A DNA stretch of 64,000 nucleotides from Haemophilus massiliensis (GCA_000752995.2 LM994634.1:423538-487537); one strand, 5' to 3'. Counted from the stretch's first letter, positions 10,655-22,571 are shown. Made by a program: numbers and translations. The notes: a model not told the origin generated them from the sequence alone.

Positions 10655-10668
10655 TTGATTTATATCAA
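10655..10668. promoter_or_regulatory. FNR box 2 (perfect) upstream of grcA
   Basis: TTGAT-TTAT-ATCAA is a perfect FNR consensus, centred 43 bases from box 1. E. coli yfiD also has paired FNR sites, the promoter-distal one damping activation under strict anaerobiosis. The ung gene starts at 10815 on the other strand, so an effect there is possible but less likely. Confidence 0.75.
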
Positions 10669-10814
10669 GTGATTGGTGGCGTGTATTCTTTTTTTTTCTA
10701 TTTTTATTAACCTTTATTTTGCTTTTGATTAACAATTTAGTCTAAATTCAGCCTGTTAATTTAAGCTCAGGTTATTTATAATCTTTCCACAATTATAAAT
10801 GGACAAGGCGCAAT

Positions 10815-11489
10815 ATGAAAACCTGGAAAGACGCGATCGGCAAAGAAAAGGAACAACCTTATTTTCAGCACATTTTACAACAGGTACATCGTGAAAGAGC
10901 CATAGGCAAGGTGATTTATCCGCCGGCTGCCGATGTGTTTAATGCCTTTAAACTGACAGAATTCGAGCAAGTTAAGGTCGTCATTTTGGGGCAGGATCCG
11001 TATCATGGGCCGAATCAGGCGCACGGGCTGGCATTTTCGGTAAAGCCGGGCATTGTGCCGCCGCCTTCGCTGGTTAATATGTATAAAGAGCTTGCCGCCG
11101 ACATCGCGGATTTTCAGATTCCGCAGCACGGCTATCTGACGGCATGGGCACAGCAGGGCGTGTTATTGCTCAATACCGTATTAACGGTGGAACGCGGGCG
11201 GGCGCATTCTCATGCCAATTTCGGCTGGGAAACTTTCACAGATCATGTGATTAGCGTGCTGAATGCACAGCGGGAACATTTGGTGTTTCTGTTATGGGGC
11301 AGCCATGCGCAGCGCAAAGGACAGTTTATTGATCGCGCGAAACATTGCGTATTATCGGCGCCACATCCTTCACCGCTTTCCGCTCACCGCGGTTTTTTGG
11401 GCTGTCGGCATTTTTCAAAGACTAATCAGTATTTGCAACAACATAATCTACCGGTGATCGACTGGCAGTTGCCGTTAACCGTTGAATAA
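10815..11489 (+). CDS. ung: Uracil-DNA glycosylase
   Basis: Family 1 uracil-DNA glycosylase of 224 residues that removes uracil from DNA as the first step of base excision repair. The water-activating loop GQDPYHG is at residues 59-65 with the catalytic Asp61, and the minor-groove loop [11 protein letters not shown] is near residue 185. It starts the plus-strand run ung-yaaA-lipoprotein-fieF, with 21 bases to yaaA. Confidence 0.97.
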   Translation: MKTWKDAIGKEKEQPYFQHILQQVHRERAIGKVIYPPAADVFNAFKLTEFEQVKVVILGQDPYHGPNQAHGLAFSVKPGIVPPPSLVNMYKELAADIADFQIPQHGYLTAWAQQGVLLLNTVLTVERGRAHSHANFGWETFTDHVISVLNAQREHLVFLLWGSHAQRKGQFIDRAKHCVLSAPHPSPLSAHRGFLGCRHFSKTNQYLQQHNLPVIDWQLPLTVE

Positions 11490-11510
11490 CACATATAAAA
11501 AGGAAGATGT

Positions 11511-12287
11511 ATGCTCGCGATTATTTCTCCGGCGAAAACCCTTGATTTTAAAAGTGCGGTGCCGAAATTTGAATTTTCTCAACCGCACTTAATTGATTAC
11601 AGTACTCGGCTGATTGATATTTGCCGTAAACTTTCTCCCGCACAACTCGGTTCTTTGATGTCAATCAGTGATAAATTGGCCGGACTGAATGCCGCCCGTT
11701 TCGCCGAGTGGCAGCCACAGCATGATGAACAAAATGCCCGCGCGGCGATTTATGCCTTTAAGGGCGATGTATATACTGGGCTGGATGTGGACAGCTTAAC
11801 GCGGGAAGATGTGCTGTTTGCTCAGCGACACTTACGCATTTTATCCGGTCTGTACGGGGTGTTGCGTCCGATAGATTTTATGCAGCCTTACCGTTTGGAA
11901 ATGGGCACGCGGCTTGCCAATCAACAAGGTAAGGATTTGTACGCGTTCTGGGGCGATACAATTACCCGCAGCGTGCAGACCGCGCTGGATGAGCAGGGCG
12001 ACGATATTCTGCTTAATTTGGCCTCCGATGAATATTATAAATCCGTGCAAACGAGCGGGCTGAAAGCCAGAATTCTGAAGCCGGTTTTTCTGGATAACAA
12101 AGGCGGGAAATATAAAGTGATCAGCTTTTATGCGAAAAAAGCCCGCGGTTTAATGTGCCGTTATATCATTCGAAATCGGTTGACGGAAATCGAGCAGCTG
12201 AAAGAATTTGATTTGGGCGGTTATTGGTTTGACAGTGCTGCATCAACTGATAGTGAGCTGATATTTAAACGGGATTTGAGTGAATAA
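11511..12287 (+). CDS. yaaA: Peroxide stress protein YaaA
   Basis: UPF0246 family protein of 258 residues beginning [13 protein letters not shown], as in E. coli YaaA (258), which lowers intracellular free iron and protects DNA and proteins during hydrogen peroxide stress. The conserved [13 protein letters not shown] and [11 protein letters not shown] stretches are present. A good ribosome-binding site (AAGGAAG) precedes it. The next gene starts one base after its stop. Two uptake sequences lie inside the first 100 bases of the gene and are translated. Confidence 0.93.
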   Translation: MLAIISPAKTLDFKSAVPKFEFSQPHLIDYSTRLIDICRKLSPAQLGSLMSISDKLAGLNAARFAEWQPQHDEQNARAAIYAFKGDVYTGLDVDSLTREDVLFAQRHLRILSGLYGVLRPIDFMQPYRLEMGTRLANQQGKDLYAFWGDTITRSVQTALDEQGDDILLNLASDEYYKSVQTSGLKARILKPVFLDNKGGKYKVISFYAKKARGLMCRYIIRNRLTEIEQLKEFDLGGYWFDSAASTDSELIFKRDLSE

Positions 12288-12288
12288 C

Positions 12289-12897
12289 ATGAACGATCTA
12301 TTCAAGCGTGACGGATTGCCGAATTTGACGGCACGATTAAAAAAAATAGTGCTTTTTAGCACCGCACTTTTTCTTGTCGCCTGTGCCTCGCAGCCCGAAT
12401 TATCGGCGCCACAGTTTGTCAGCCATAACAATCACACTTACTACCTTGCCGCACAGCAGGACTTAGGCAGTATGGCGCGTTATTTTTATGTGACGAAAGA
12501 GGACTCGCCGCAAGAGTGGAAAAGTGCGGTGGAATTATTATTAGATCGCAACCGCCAGCAGCGCACGCTGGATGATCGTATCCAATTGCGTCAGCGAGTA
12601 TATAAAAATACGGCTGTGCCGCGTTTTGATATTTATCGACAGAATGATGTGCTGTATTCTTTTGTGATTTATCAGCCTAGTGCGCAGAATAAGGACTGGC
12701 GGGTCGATGTGTCGAAAGGGAAAGATATTCCGCTGTGTGGATTTATTCAGTATCAATATTCCGTAAAGATTGCGAAGAATAAAAAATTGATGAATATGAA
12801 TAAAAGTAAAATCATCAATTATTTGAAAAAATATGTCGCCGATAAAGAAATGACGCAGCTGAAGCAGGCAAACTGGCCGTGGAGTTGTGAAAAATAG
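12289..12897 (+). CDS. Putative lipoprotein of unknown function
   Basis: A 202-residue protein with a lipoprotein signal: a positive N-terminus, the hydrophobic stretch IVLFSTALFLVA and a lipobox LVAC with Cys32. The mature part (about 170 residues) has no motif I recognise and is rich in Tyr, Lys and Gln; a KNKKLMNMNKSK stretch near the C-terminus is basic. It lies between yaaA and fieF with almost no spacing, so it is cotranscribed. A GTG at 12280 overlapping the yaaA stop is an alternative start. Probably envelope-anchored; function not inferred. Confidence 0.75.
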   Translation: MNDLFKRDGLPNLTARLKKIVLFSTALFLVACASQPELSAPQFVSHNNHTYYLAAQQDLGSMARYFYVTKEDSPQEWKSAVELLLDRNRQQRTLDDRIQLRQRVYKNTAVPRFDIYRQNDVLYSFVIYQPSAQNKDWRVDVSKGKDIPLCGFIQYQYSVKIAKNKKLMNMNKSKIINYLKKYVADKEMTQLKQANWPWSCEK

Positions 12898-13811
12898 TGC
12901 GTGATTATTCATTACAGGTAAAAAAAGCTGCCAATCTGGCGGTGTTTACTGCGTTGGTGCTGATGTTGAGCAAAGGTGCCGCGTGGTGGCGGACCGGTTC
13001 GGTCAGTATGTTGGCGTCTATTACGGATTCCATGTTGGATTTATTAGCTTCTTTTATGAATATGCTGATTTTACGCTTTGCCTTAATGCCCGCCGATGAT
13101 AATCATTCCTTCGGTCACGGTAAAGCGGAATCTCTTGCTGCCTTAGCGCAAAGTGCGTTTATTTCCGGTTCTGCCATTTTTTTATTATTGCAGGGCATTC
13201 ACCGTCTGAACGCGCCCCAGCCTTTAACCGATACCTCGCTGGGTATTGCGGTGACGCTCTTTTCTATCGCCGTGACATTCGGGCTGGTTTTTTATCAGAC
13301 TCGGGTTATTCGGCAGACGGACAGCCCGGCAATTAAAGCGGATCGCTTGCATTATCAAACCGATTTGTTGATGAATGTTGCCATTCTTATTTCTCTGGGG
13401 CTGACGGCGTACGGCTTTGTCGCAGCGGATGCGCTGTTTGCCATTCTTATCGCCGTTTATATTCTGTTTAACGCTGGTAAAATGTTGTTCGATGCAGCGC
13501 AGTTACTGCTTGATCAGGCATTGCCGGAGGCGGAAATCAAGCGGATTGAAGCGGTGATTTTATCCACGCCGCAAATCCTCGGTTTCCATGATTTGCGTAC
13601 GCGACGTTCCGGTGCTGTGCGTTTTATCCAGTTTCATCTGGAACTGGCGGATAATCTTTCTTTTGTGCAGGCGCATGCCATTACCGATCATCTTGAAAGT
13701 CGTTTAAGAGAATTGTTCCCGCAGGTGGATATTGTGATTCATCACGAACCGACCAGCGTGGTGCAAACTGAACAGCGTCAAATTCGCGGTGTTGAACCGC
13801 ATATGGAATAA
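12897..13811 (+). CDS. fieF: Cation-efflux pump FieF (CDF family)
   Basis: Cation diffusion facilitator of 304 residues that exports zinc and iron in exchange for protons. Six membrane segments precede a cytosolic C-terminal domain. Metal-site residues lie in ADDNHSFGHGKAESLAAL (first site) and in the later DRLHYQTDLLMN stretch; the cytosolic domain has FHDLRTRRSG and HHEP. It starts with GTG whose G is the last base of the upstream TAG, so it is coupled. The fieF-pfkA adjacency is the same as in E. coli. Confidence 0.92.
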   Translation: MRDYSLQVKKAANLAVFTALVLMLSKGAAWWRTGSVSMLASITDSMLDLLASFMNMLILRFALMPADDNHSFGHGKAESLAALAQSAFISGSAIFLLLQGIHRLNAPQPLTDTSLGIAVTLFSIAVTFGLVFYQTRVIRQTDSPAIKADRLHYQTDLLMNVAILISLGLTAYGFVAADALFAILIAVYILFNAGKMLFDAAQLLLDQALPEAEIKRIEAVILSTPQILGFHDLRTRRSGAVRFIQFHLELADNLSFVQAHAITDHLESRLRELFPQVDIVIHHEPTSVVQTEQRQIRGVEPHME

Positions 13812-13837
13812 TTAGACTTAAATCAAAATATGTGATA

Positions 13838-13873
13838 ATTCACCAAAATTTTGCTAGAGACGGTCTGGTGAAT
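13838..13873. promoter_or_regulatory. Dyad upstream of pfkA, function unknown
   Basis: An eight-base inverted repeat (ATTCACCA and TGGTGAAT) with a 20-base spacer lies in the 114-base fieF-pfkA gap. It lacks a T run, so it is a poor terminator for fieF and could be an operator or a leader stem. It does not resemble the Cra consensus. Confidence 0.3.
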
Positions 13874-13925
13874 AGTGTAATCTTAGCGACAGTTTTTATA
13901 TTGCAACTTTAAATAAGGTATATTT

Positions 13926-14891
13926 ATGATAAAAAAAATTGCTGTATTGACAAGCGGCGGCGATGCGCCCGGCATGAATGCCGCCATTCGTGGGGTGGTC
14001 CGTTCTGCCTTAGCGGAAGGGCTGGAAGTGTATGGAATTTATGACGGCTATCATGGTTTATATCACAATAAAATCAAACAATTGAGCCGTTATAGCGTGT
14101 CCGATGTGATTAATCGCGGCGGCACCTTCTTAGGTTCGGCGCGTTTTCCTGAATTTAAAGATCCCGCAGTACGTGCCAAATGTGCGGAAGTGTTGCGTTC
14201 ACACGGTATTGACGCGTTAGTGGTGATCGGCGGTGACGGTTCTTATATGGGCGCCAAATTGTTAACTGAAGAACATGGCTTTCCTTGTGTGGGTATTCCG
14301 GGCACCATTGATAATGATGTTGCGGGGACGGATTATACTATCGGTTATCAAACGGCATTACAGACCGCAGTGGAAGCAATCGACCGTTTGCGCGATACCT
14401 CAAGTTCCCACCAGCGTATATCCATTGTAGAAATCATGGGCAGACATTGTAGCGATTTAACCATTTCCGCTGGCATTGCCGGAGGCTGTGAATATATTGT
14501 CGCCTCCGAAGTGGAATTTAATCGCGAGGAATTGATCCAACAGATTGAGCGCAGCATTGCAAACGGCAAACGTCATGCCTTAATTGTAATTACTGAATTA
14601 ATTTGTGATGTGAATGCACTGGCGAAAGAAATTGAATCGCGCGTACATCATGAAACCCGTGCCACTGTGCTGGGACACATTCAGCGTGGCGGTACGCCTT
14701 GTGCTTTTGACCGTATTCTGGCTTCCCGTATGGGCGTGTATGCAGTGGATTTACTGTTGCAGGGCAAAGGCGGTTATTGTGTCGGCATCCAAAATGAACA
14801 GCTGGTTCACCACGATATTATTGATGCTATTAATAACATGCGCCGTGAATTTAAAGCGGATTTAATGGCGATGTCGAAACGCTTATTCTGA
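13926..14891 (+). CDS. pfkA: 6-phosphofructokinase isozyme I
   Basis: ATP-dependent 6-phosphofructokinase of 321 residues (E. coli PfkA 320), the committed step of glycolysis. ATP-binding [15 protein letters not shown] is at the N-terminus, GGDGSYMGA near residue 100, catalytic [14 protein letters not shown] near 125, and substrate-binding [10 protein letters not shown] follows. A T-tailed hairpin closes it at 14911. It would serve the sugars fed in by the tre, fuc and rha genes of this window. Confidence 0.97.
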   Translation: MIKKIAVLTSGGDAPGMNAAIRGVVRSALAEGLEVYGIYDGYHGLYHNKIKQLSRYSVSDVINRGGTFLGSARFPEFKDPAVRAKCAEVLRSHGIDALVVIGGDGSYMGAKLLTEEHGFPCVGIPGTIDNDVAGTDYTIGYQTALQTAVEAIDRLRDTSSSHQRISIVEIMGRHCSDLTISAGIAGGCEYIVASEVEFNREELIQQIERSIANGKRHALIVITELICDVNALAKEIESRVHHETRATVLGHIQRGGTPCAFDRILASRMGVYAVDLLLQGKGGYCVGIQNEQLVHHDIIDAINNMRREFKADLMAMSKRLF

Positions 14892-14910
14892 TTTGTCTCA
14901 TCTGTATATC

Positions 14911-14933
14911 AGGGCATCCGAGTTGGATGCCCT
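14911..14933 (+). terminator. Intrinsic terminator of pfkA
   Basis: Perfect nine-base stem AGGGCATCC / GGATGCCCT with a five-base loop, followed on the plus strand by GTTTGTTT, between convergent pfkA and rlmC. Confidence 0.8.
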
Positions 14934-14963
14934 GTTTGTTTCTGCTCACGGCAAACTTGTCGC

Positions 14964-16139
14964 TTATTGTTTGTGCGTCAGTAAGGTTAACACTTCATAA
15001 TGCGCCGTATGCGGGAACATGTCGAACAGCTGTATTTTTTGCATGCGGTAATTTGTCAGGTGAGTCAGAACTTTTGCCATTGAAACCGCGTTACAGCTGG
15101 AATAAAGGATAAAGTGCGGTTGTAATTGATTAAGAAATTGTACTAATTGTGTGCCGAGGCCGCGTCTGGGCGGGTTGACGATAAGTAGATCTGGGGTTTG
15201 TTTTTGGGCGAGGGTGAACTGTGCCGCATCCAACGACTGAAAGCTGACGTTTTTCAGGTTCAACCTGCGAGCGGATAAACCGGCGGCAAAAATTGCGGAA
15301 GGCGCGATTTCAATACCTACCAGTTCGACCCCTTTACCTTGCCGTTGCAATATATGGGCGCAATGCAGACCAAAGCCGCCGACGCCGCAAAACAAATCCC
15401 AAATCGAACGAATAGGCAAATCTTTAATCCACTGCTGTGCGCTGCCGTATAATCCCTGTGCTACACTCGGATTGGTCTGGAAAAAACCTTGCGGGCGCAT
15501 AAATAGCGGAATATGGTTAAAAAATTCGGGCAGATTTTGTTGCTCGGTGAGAAAAATTTCCGTTTCGCCTTCCAAAATGGCGGCATGCTGAGGCTGAATG
15601 TTCACACTGATCACGTTCAGCTGCGGCAGTTTTGCCTGCAAGGCGGGCAGTTCTCGTCGGATTAAGGGTAGTTTGTTTTGCGAACGCAGGACAAAGCGCA
15701 GCATCAGATCACCGCTGCTTTTGCTTTCGCTGAGCAGTATATATTTCAGCTCGCCCTTTTGTTTCGCCGTATTGTAAGGAACCAGTCCGGCACGGGCGAT
15801 GAAATCCTTTAAAACCGGAAAAACCGCATCGAAAGCGGCAGGGTAAAGCGGGCAATCGCATAAATCTATCGCACTTTGCGGATTTGTTGAATCCGGCAGA
15901 ATGCCTAGCACGGGACGCTCGACCGTACCGCTAACCGCCATCTTAGCTTTGTTGCGAAATCGACTTAACGGCGATGAGTAAGGTGTATGCCAAATCAGCG
16001 CGGATTGATCCAATGCGGCGATCTGCTGTTGCAGGTGGGCGGTTTTGTCTGCCAATTGTTGTGCATAGGATTTTTCCAACCATTGACAGGAACGGCAATC
16101 CTGTTGTTGATAATGATAACAGGGAATTGTAAGCTGCAT
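14964..16139 (-). CDS. rlmC: 23S rRNA (uracil-747-C5)-methyltransferase RlmC
   Basis: SAM-dependent RNA m5U methyltransferase of 391 residues (E. coli RlmC, formerly RumB, 375). N-terminal cysteines in DCRSCQW with CDCPLYP further on fit the iron-sulfur ligands of this family. The SAM motif is [13 protein letters not shown], the catalytic region is NPPRRGLG, and the nucleophile cysteine lies in [13 protein letters not shown]. It begins one base after the nagZ stop and ends the hinT-ycfL-nagZ-rlmC run. Confidence 0.95.
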   Translation of the reverse strand: MQLTIPCYHYQQQDCRSCQWLEKSYAQQLADKTAHLQQQIAALDQSALIWHTPYSSPLSRFRNKAKMAVSGTVERPVLGILPDSTNPQSAIDLCDCPLYPAAFDAVFPVLKDFIARAGLVPYNTAKQKGELKYILLSESKSSGDLMLRFVLRSQNKLPLIRRELPALQAKLPQLNVISVNIQPQHAAILEGETEIFLTEQQNLPEFFNHIPLFMRPQGFFQTNPSVAQGLYGSAQQWIKDLPIRSIWDLFCGVGGFGLHCAHILQRQGKGVELVGIEIAPSAIFAAGLSARRLNLKNVSFQSLDAAQFTLAQKQTPDLLIVNPPRRGLGTQLVQFLNQLQPHFILYSSCNAVSMAKVLTHLTNYRMQKIQLFDMFPHTAHYEVLTLLTHKQ

Positions 16140-16140
16140 A

Positions 16141-17187
16141 TTATCCCTTCGTTGCCAACCAGTCTTGCTGAAGTGCGGTCAGTTTTTTATGATTTTCCTG
16201 CCAACGGGCGGAATGTTGCAGTTCATCCCAACGAAACGTCTTTTGTTTGAACAGGTTTTGTTGTCGTGCCCGACGTAATACCGTTTGTTGTGCCGATTCT
16301 TGCGGTTTGAAATGATCCAACACCTGAATTACGCCTTCCCGTTCATTGCACAGCAACAGTAAATCGCAGCCGGCGTGCAACGCTTGGTCGCAGCGGCTGA
16401 CAAAATTGCCCATAAAACCGGCACCTTGCATGCCCAAATCATCGGAAAAAATCGTGCCGCGGAAATCTAGTTGCTCACGTAGCACTTGTTTCAGCCAGTA
16501 ACTCGATCCGCTGGCAGGTTGAGTATCGCATTGCGTGTAGATCACATGCGCCGGCATTATTGCATCTAAACAACCGTTTGCAATCAATTGGCGGAACGGT
16601 TGTATATCACAGTTAAAAATCTCCTCCCGAGTGCGATTGTCATAAGGGGTTTCCAGATGAGAATCTGCCAGCACATGGCCGTGCCCGGGAAAATGTTTGC
16701 CGGTTGCCGCCATGCCCGCCTGATGCATACCGGCGATAAATTGTGCGGCTAGGCGAATTGTCGGTTCACATTCGGCATGAAAGCTGCGATCGCCGATGGC
16801 TTTGCATTGATGTCCGAGATCCAATACCGGCGCAAAACTTAAATCAATGCCAAGTGCGGTCATTTCCGCCGCCATTTGCCAACCCGCCTGTAATGCCGCG
16901 TCATTTTGTACCGCTGGATCGTCAATCAGTTCCGCGAATGCCTGCATGGCGGGCAGTTGGGTGAAACCGTGCCGAAAACGCTGGACGCGTCCGCCTTCCT
17001 GATCGACAGTGATAAGTAATTCTTGTTTAACGTTGTGACGAATCGAATCAACTAATGCCTGAATTTGTGGACGATCATAAAAGTTACGGCTGAATAAAAT
17101 AACTCCGGCAACCAACGGGTGCGATAATAATTCCACTTCTTCTTGGGTCAGTTCGTGACCTGTTAAGTCAATAAGCAGTGCGGACAT
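16141..17187 (-). CDS. nagZ: Beta-N-acetylhexosaminidase NagZ
   Basis: Cytoplasmic glycoside hydrolase family 3 enzyme of 348 residues that removes GlcNAc from muropeptides during cell-wall recycling. The substrate-binding and general-acid loop [19 protein letters not shown] is present, followed by the nucleophile aspartate in [12 protein letters not shown]. It lies eight bases after ycfL and one base before rlmC. In E. coli the same neighbourhood also has lpoB and thiK between ycfL and nagZ; neither is present here. Confidence 0.95.
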   Translation of the reverse strand: MSALLIDLTGHELTQEEVELLSHPLVAGVILFSRNFYDRPQIQALVDSIRHNVKQELLITVDQEGGRVQRFRHGFTQLPAMQAFAELIDDPAVQNDAALQAGWQMAAEMTALGIDLSFAPVLDLGHQCKAIGDRSFHAECEPTIRLAAQFIAGMHQAGMAATGKHFPGHGHVLADSHLETPYDNRTREEIFNCDIQPFRQLIANGCLDAIMPAHVIYTQCDTQPASGSSYWLKQVLREQLDFRGTIFSDDLGMQGAGFMGNFVSRCDQALHAGCDLLLLCNEREGVIQVLDHFKPQESAQQTVLRRARQQNLFKQKTFRWDELQHSARWQENHKKLTALQQDWLATKG

Positions 17188-17195
17188 GATAGACC

Positions 17196-17555
17196 TTATT
17201 TTAAGCGTAAATACAGACGATAGTTGACACTTTCGGCGGTTGGACGGATTAATTCAAGTTCCGTCCGTTGTTTTTTCTGTAACGTGACAAAAGGCGGGTT
17301 AGCTACTGAGTTGTCCGTATTTTGGGTGACGCCATTTTTGTCATACCAGAAAAAATTATAAGCGACGGTAACCGGTTGAGCGGATTTGTTTTTTATCCAA
17401 GCGGAATCCGGCTCGGCAGCAGCGTCAATTAACTCCACTAGCTCGGATTCCATATTCAGAATCGGTTTGGTGCTATTCACTAGATTCGGTACCGGAGTCG
17501 AACCACAGGCGGTTAGCAATAAACCGAGAGCGATACAGGAAAGTCGTTTTTTCAT
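17196..17555 (-). CDS. ycfL: YcfL family lipoprotein (DUF1425)
   Basis: A 119-residue lipoprotein with signal peptide and lipobox LTAC, Cys17. The mature domain has [20 protein letters not shown] and ends [10 protein letters not shown], features of the YcfL/DUF1425 family, whose role is unsettled. The ATG overlaps the hinT stop (TAATG), and the order hinT-ycfL-nagZ matches the E. coli neighbourhood, which is the main support for the name. Confidence 0.82.
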   Translation of the reverse strand: MKKRLSCIALGLLLTACGSTPVPNLVNSTKPILNMESELVELIDAAAEPDSAWIKNKSAQPVTVAYNFFWYDKNGVTQNTDNSVANPPFVTLQKKQRTELELIRPTAESVNYRLYLRLK

Positions 17556-17905
17556 TATTTTGCCAGCATTTTACCTAGGGGTTCACCGCCGACCAAGTGC
17601 ATATGCAGATGGAATACTTCTTGTCCGCCGTGTTCGTTGCAGTTAACGATTAAGCGATAACCGTCTTGGGCGATTCCTTCGCGTTCTGCCAGCTTGGCTG
17701 CAACGGTAAACAGACGTCCCAAGCTGATTTCATCCTGTTCAGTGACGTCATTAACGGTAGGGATCAGTTTGTTTGGGATAATCAGTATGTGGGTTTTCGC
17801 TTGTGGTGATATGTCGCGAAAGGCTGTAACCCGGTCATCCTGATACACAATGTCGGCCGGAATTTCTTTACGGATGATTTTACTGAAAATCGTTTCTTCT
17901 ACCAT
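17555..17905 (-). CDS. hinT: HIT-family purine nucleoside phosphoramidase HinT
   Basis: Histidine-triad hydrolase of 116 residues acting on adenosine phosphoramidates. The triad HLHMHL has His at 99, 101 and 103, and the upstream [14 protein letters not shown] contributes the substrate pocket. It heads the minus-strand hinT-ycfL-nagZ-rlmC run; a ribosome-binding site (AAGGAAATC) precedes the ATG. Confidence 0.93.
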   Translation of the reverse strand: MVEETIFSKIIRKEIPADIVYQDDRVTAFRDISPQAKTHILIIPNKLIPTVNDVTEQDEISLGRLFTVAAKLAEREGIAQDGYRLIVNCNEHGGQEVFHLHMHLVGGEPLGKMLAK

Positions 17906-18094
17906 GGTGATTTCCTTTGTTTATAGCGGGAGTCGTGGACAATATTTTTAGCAGAAAATCAGTAAAATAGCAATTTAAGAAAAAAATCTGTTAACTTGAT
18001 GTTAAGTAAAAGTTCTGTCTTAGTTTTTTGTGTTAAATAAATGTTAAATAAAGCAATTTTTAAAAAAATTTATAAAAAATAAAAATTTTTTTGG

Positions 18095-18123
18095 TTTAAA
18101 GTTTTACCTGAATGCCTTAGAAT
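18095..18123 (+). promoter_or_regulatory. Candidate focA-pflB promoter
   Basis: TTTAAA and TAGAAT separated by 17 bases lie 29 bases upstream of the focA ATG. The 17906-18152 gap is very AT-rich with long A and T runs. I saw no good FNR box in it (the best, near 17997, matches only eight of ten positions), although anaerobic control would be expected. Confidence 0.4.
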
Positions 18124-18152
18124 AGGCATAGTTAATTCTTGTGGGATACATA

Positions 18153-19007
18153 ATGAAAACAGAAAACTCAATCAGCCTGATGGCAACCCCAACGGAAATG
18201 GCTCAAATCGGCGAAGATGTCGGTGTTTATAAAGCCAGTAAAAACCAATTCTACTCTTTCTTATCTGCCATTTCAGCTGGCGCCTTTATCGCCCTCGCAT
18301 TTATTTTCTATACTACAACTCAAACCGGCAGTGCTGGCGCACCTTGGGGATTAACCAAGCTGGTCGGCGGTTTGGTTTTCTCTGTCGGTGTTATCATGGT
18401 TGTGGTATGCGGTTCCGAATTATTTACTTCATCAACCATGACATTGGTGGCGCGTGCCGGCGGACGAATTAATACCTTTCAGATGCTGCGCAATTGGGTC
18501 GTTGTGTATTGCGGTAACTTTGTAGGGGCTACGGTGATTGTCCTGCTGGTGTGGTTTGCTGCACAAACGATGGCGGCTGACGGTCAATGGGGACTGACCA
18601 TTTTAAACACCGCGCAGCATAAAATTCATCATACTTGGCTTGAAGCCTTTTGTTTAGGCATTCTGTGTAATATTATGGTCTGTATTGCTATTTGGATGGC
18701 GTATGCAGGCAAAACTTTAACCGATAAAGCCTTTATTATGATTCTGCCGATTGGATTGTTTGTGGCATCCGGCTTTGAACATAGCGTGGCAAATATGTTT
18801 ATGATTCCTATGGGAATACTTACTGCACATTTCAGTCCGGCGGAATTTTGGCAGGCGATTGACATGGATCCGGCGCAATTTGCGGATCTGGACGTTTATC
18901 ATTTTGTTGTAAAAAATCTCATTCCCGTTACCTTGGGCAATATCGTCGGTGGCGGAGTTTGTATCGCATTGTTGCAGTGGTTTACTAATAGACCGCATGC
19001 ACATTAG
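18153..19007 (+). CDS. focA: Formate channel FocA
   Basis: Formate/nitrite transporter family channel of 284 residues (E. coli FocA 285) in the inner membrane, moving formate made by PflB. Six membrane segments are evident, with the re-entrant family stretches SELFTSSTM and GFEHSVANMFMIPMG and the ASGFEHS region that carries the pore histidine. A GTG at 18141 is in frame, but MKTENS at 18153 aligns with the E. coli start. It is the first gene of focA-pflB. Confidence 0.93.
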   Translation: MKTENSISLMATPTEMAQIGEDVGVYKASKNQFYSFLSAISAGAFIALAFIFYTTTQTGSAGAPWGLTKLVGGLVFSVGVIMVVVCGSELFTSSTMTLVARAGGRINTFQMLRNWVVVYCGNFVGATVIVLLVWFAAQTMAADGQWGLTILNTAQHKIHHTWLEAFCLGILCNIMVCIAIWMAYAGKTLTDKAFIMILPIGLFVASGFEHSVANMFMIPMGILTAHFSPAEFWQAIDMDPAQFADLDVYHFVVKNLIPVTLGNIVGGGVCIALLQWFTNRPHAH

Positions 19008-19085
19008 TTTAGGGGTAAGAGCGGTTGATTTTTGCGCCGTTTTTACATTGTTGAAATTTATCTACTAGAGAAGGAAGTTATAGCA

Positions 19086-21398
19086 ATGACTCAATTAACA
19101 GAAGCTCAACAGAAAGCGTGGGAAGGTTTTGTTCCGGGAGACTGGCAAACCGAAGTAAACGTACGTGATTTTATCCAGAAAAACTATACACCTTATGAGG
19201 GTGATGAATCATTCCTTGCAGACGCGACCGAAGCGACCACTGCGTTATGGAATGATGTTATGGAAAAAATTAAAGTTGAGAACCAAACACACGAACCATA
19301 TGACATTGATACCGATACACCGTCAACCATTACTTCACACAAACCTGGTTATATCAATAAAGCATTGGAAAAAATTGTCGGTTTGCAGACTGATGCACCG
19401 TTAAAACGTGCAATTATGCCGTTCGGCGGTATTAAAATGGTGAAAGGTTCATGTCAGGTTTATCGTCGCGAGCTGAAACCTGAAATTGAACATATCTTTA
19501 CCGAATACCGCAAAACTCATAACCAAGGGGTATTTGATGTTTATACGCCGGATATTCTGCGCTGCCGTAAATCCGGCGTGATTACCGGTCTTCCTGATGC
19601 TTACGGCCGTGGTCGTATTATCGGTGACTATCGTCGTTTGGCGGTATATGGCGTGGATTTCTTAATGAAAGATAAATTCAAACAATTTACTTCATTACAG
19701 TCTCGTCTGGAAAGCGGTGAAGATATTCAAGCAACTATTCAGCTGCGTGAAGAAATTGCCGAACAGCATCGTGCATTAGGCAAAATCAAAGAAATGGCGG
19801 CTTCTTATGGTTGTGATATTTCCAACCCGGCAACTAATGCGCAGGAAGCGGTACAATGGACTTATTTTGCTTATCTTGCGGCGGTTAAATCGCAAAACGG
19901 TGCGGCAATGTCATTCGGTCGCGTATCCAGCTTCCTGGATATTTATATCGAACGTGACTTAAAAGCAGGCAAAATTACTGAACAACAAGCGCAGGAATTA
20001 ATCGACCATTTAGTCATGAAACTACGTATGGTACGTTTCTTGCGTACACCTGAATACGATCAATTATTCTCCGGCGACCCAATGTGGGCAACTGAAACCT
20101 TAGCCGGTATGGGCTTAGACGGTCGTACGCTGGTGACTAAGAACAGTTTCCGTATGTTGCACACACTATACACAATGGGACCGTCACCTGAACCGAACTT
20201 AACTATTCTGTGGTCGGAACAACTGCCTGAAGCGTTCAAACGTTTCTGCGCTAAAGTTTCTATTGATACTTCATCCGTACAATATGAAAACGACGATTTA
20301 ATGCGTCCTGATTTCAATAACGACGACTATGCGATTGCTTGTTGTGTAAGCCCGATGGTTGTGGGTAAACAAATGCAGTTCTTCGGTGCCCGTGCAAACT
20401 TGGCGAAAACTCTGCTATATGCAATCAACGGCGGTATTGATGAAAAATCCGGCGTACAGGTCGGTCCGAAAACAGCTCCTATCACTGATGAAGTGCTGAA
20501 TTTCGATACCGTTATGGATCGGATGGATCACTTTATGGATTGGTTGGCAACTCAGTATGTGACCGCACTGAACATCATTCACTTTATGCACGATAAATAT
20601 GCCTATGAAGCGGCGTTAATGGCGTTCCATGATCGTGATGTATTCCGTACCATGGCTTGTGGTATTGCCGGACTTTCCGTAGCGGCCGACTCACTGGCGG
20701 CAATCAAATACGCTAAAGTTAAACCGGTTCGTGGCGATATTAAAGATAAAGACGGTAATATTGTCGCGTCCAATGTGGCGATTGATTTTGAAATTGAAGG
20801 CGAATATCCGCAATTCGGTAACAACGACAGCCGTGTGGATGATTTAGCGGTTGATTTGGTTGAACGTTTCATGAAGAAAATTCAGACTCACAAAACATAC
20901 CGCAATGCGACTCCGACACAATCTGTGCTGACTATCACCTCTAACGTGGTATACGGTAAGAAAACCGGTAATACTCCGGACGGTCGTCGTGCTGGCGCAC
21001 CATTCGGACCTGGCGCAAACCCAATGCACGGACGTGACCAGAAAGGTGCGGTAGCCTCCCTGACCTCTGTGGCCAAACTACCGTTTGCTTATGCGAAAGA
21101 TGGTATTTCTTATACCTTCTCTATCGTTCCGAACGCATTAGGTAAAGACATTGATGCGCAAAAACGCAACCTTGCCGGCTTAATGGACGGTTACTTCCAC
21201 CACGAAGCGACAGTGGAAGGCGGTCAGCATCTGAACGTAAACGTATTAAATCGTGAAACTCTACTGGATGCGATTGATCATCCTGAGAAATATCCTCAGT
21301 TGACAATCCGTGTTTCCGGTTATGCTGTGCGTTTCAATTCGTTAACCAGAGAGCAACAGCAAGACGTCATTACCCGTACATTTACTCAGTCAATGTAA
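19086..21398 (+). CDS. pflB: Pyruvate formate-lyase PflB
   Basis: Glycyl-radical enzyme of 770 residues that splits pyruvate with CoA into acetyl-CoA and formate under anaerobiosis. The catalytic cysteine pair is Cys419-Cys420 in IACCVSPM, and the radical glycine is Gly745 in [18 protein letters not shown] precedes the ATG at 19086; the longer open frame to 19032 is not used. Codon use is strongly biased (CGT, GGT, AAC), as in highly expressed genes, and no uptake sequence occurs inside it. It follows focA by 78 bases and ends at a hairpin near 21511. Confidence 0.98.
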   Translation: MTQLTEAQQKAWEGFVPGDWQTEVNVRDFIQKNYTPYEGDESFLADATEATTALWNDVMEKIKVENQTHEPYDIDTDTPSTITSHKPGYINKALEKIVGLQTDAPLKRAIMPFGGIKMVKGSCQVYRRELKPEIEHIFTEYRKTHNQGVFDVYTPDILRCRKSGVITGLPDAYGRGRIIGDYRRLAVYGVDFLMKDKFKQFTSLQSRLESGEDIQATIQLREEIAEQHRALGKIKEMAASYGCDISNPATNAQEAVQWTYFAYLAAVKSQNGAAMSFGRVSSFLDIYIERDLKAGKITEQQAQELIDHLVMKLRMVRFLRTPEYDQLFSGDPMWATETLAGMGLDGRTLVTKNSFRMLHTLYTMGPSPEPNLTILWSEQLPEAFKRFCAKVSIDTSSVQYENDDLMRPDFNNDDYAIACCVSPMVVGKQMQFFGARANLAKTLLYAINGGIDEKSGVQVGPKTAPITDEVLNFDTVMDRMDHFMDWLATQYVTALNIIHFMHDKYAYEAALMAFHDRDVFRTMACGIAGLSVAADSLAAIKYAKVKPVRGDIKDKDGNIVASNVAIDFEIEGEYPQFGNNDSRVDDLAVDLVERFMKKIQTHKTYRNATPTQSVLTITSNVVYGKKTGNTPDGRRAGAPFGPGANPMHGRDQKGAVASLTSVAKLPFAYAKDGISYTFSIVPNALGKDIDAQKRNLAGLMDGYFHHEATVEGGQHLNVNVLNRETLLDAIDHPEKYPQLTIRVSGYAVRFNSLTREQQQDVITRTFTQSM

Positions 21399-21510
21399 TC
21401 GGTTGATGATAAGGTGGTGAGTGTTAATTATGTAAAGCGGTTTTATCATAATGACTTGTGCTGAGGCGGTATATTCGGCACCGCTCATCACCGAATAAGA
21501 TAATTCATTG

Positions 21511-22444
<934 letters not shown>

Positions 22445-22473
22445 TATCGCCAAGTTTTAGCTCGCATTACCTT

Positions 22474-22509
22474 GAAAATTCCCCTTTATTCCAACAGAGG
22501 GGAATTTTC
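22474..22509 (+). terminator. Terminator of hel
   Basis: Twelve-base stem GAAAATTCCCCT / AGGGGAATTTTC with a 12-base loop, 29 bases past the hel stop and 62 bases before pflA. It separates hel from pflA. Confidence 0.75.
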
Positions 22510-22571
22510 CCGTATTATGCTATCGATTTTTACTTTATTTTCTACTCAGCTATTTATTAATAAGGAACATT

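Noticed and set aside
17906..18152. AT-rich stretch before focA as a replication origin or foreign insert
   Set aside because: No DnaA-box cluster and no change in the flanking core genes; AT-richness alone fits a promoter region.
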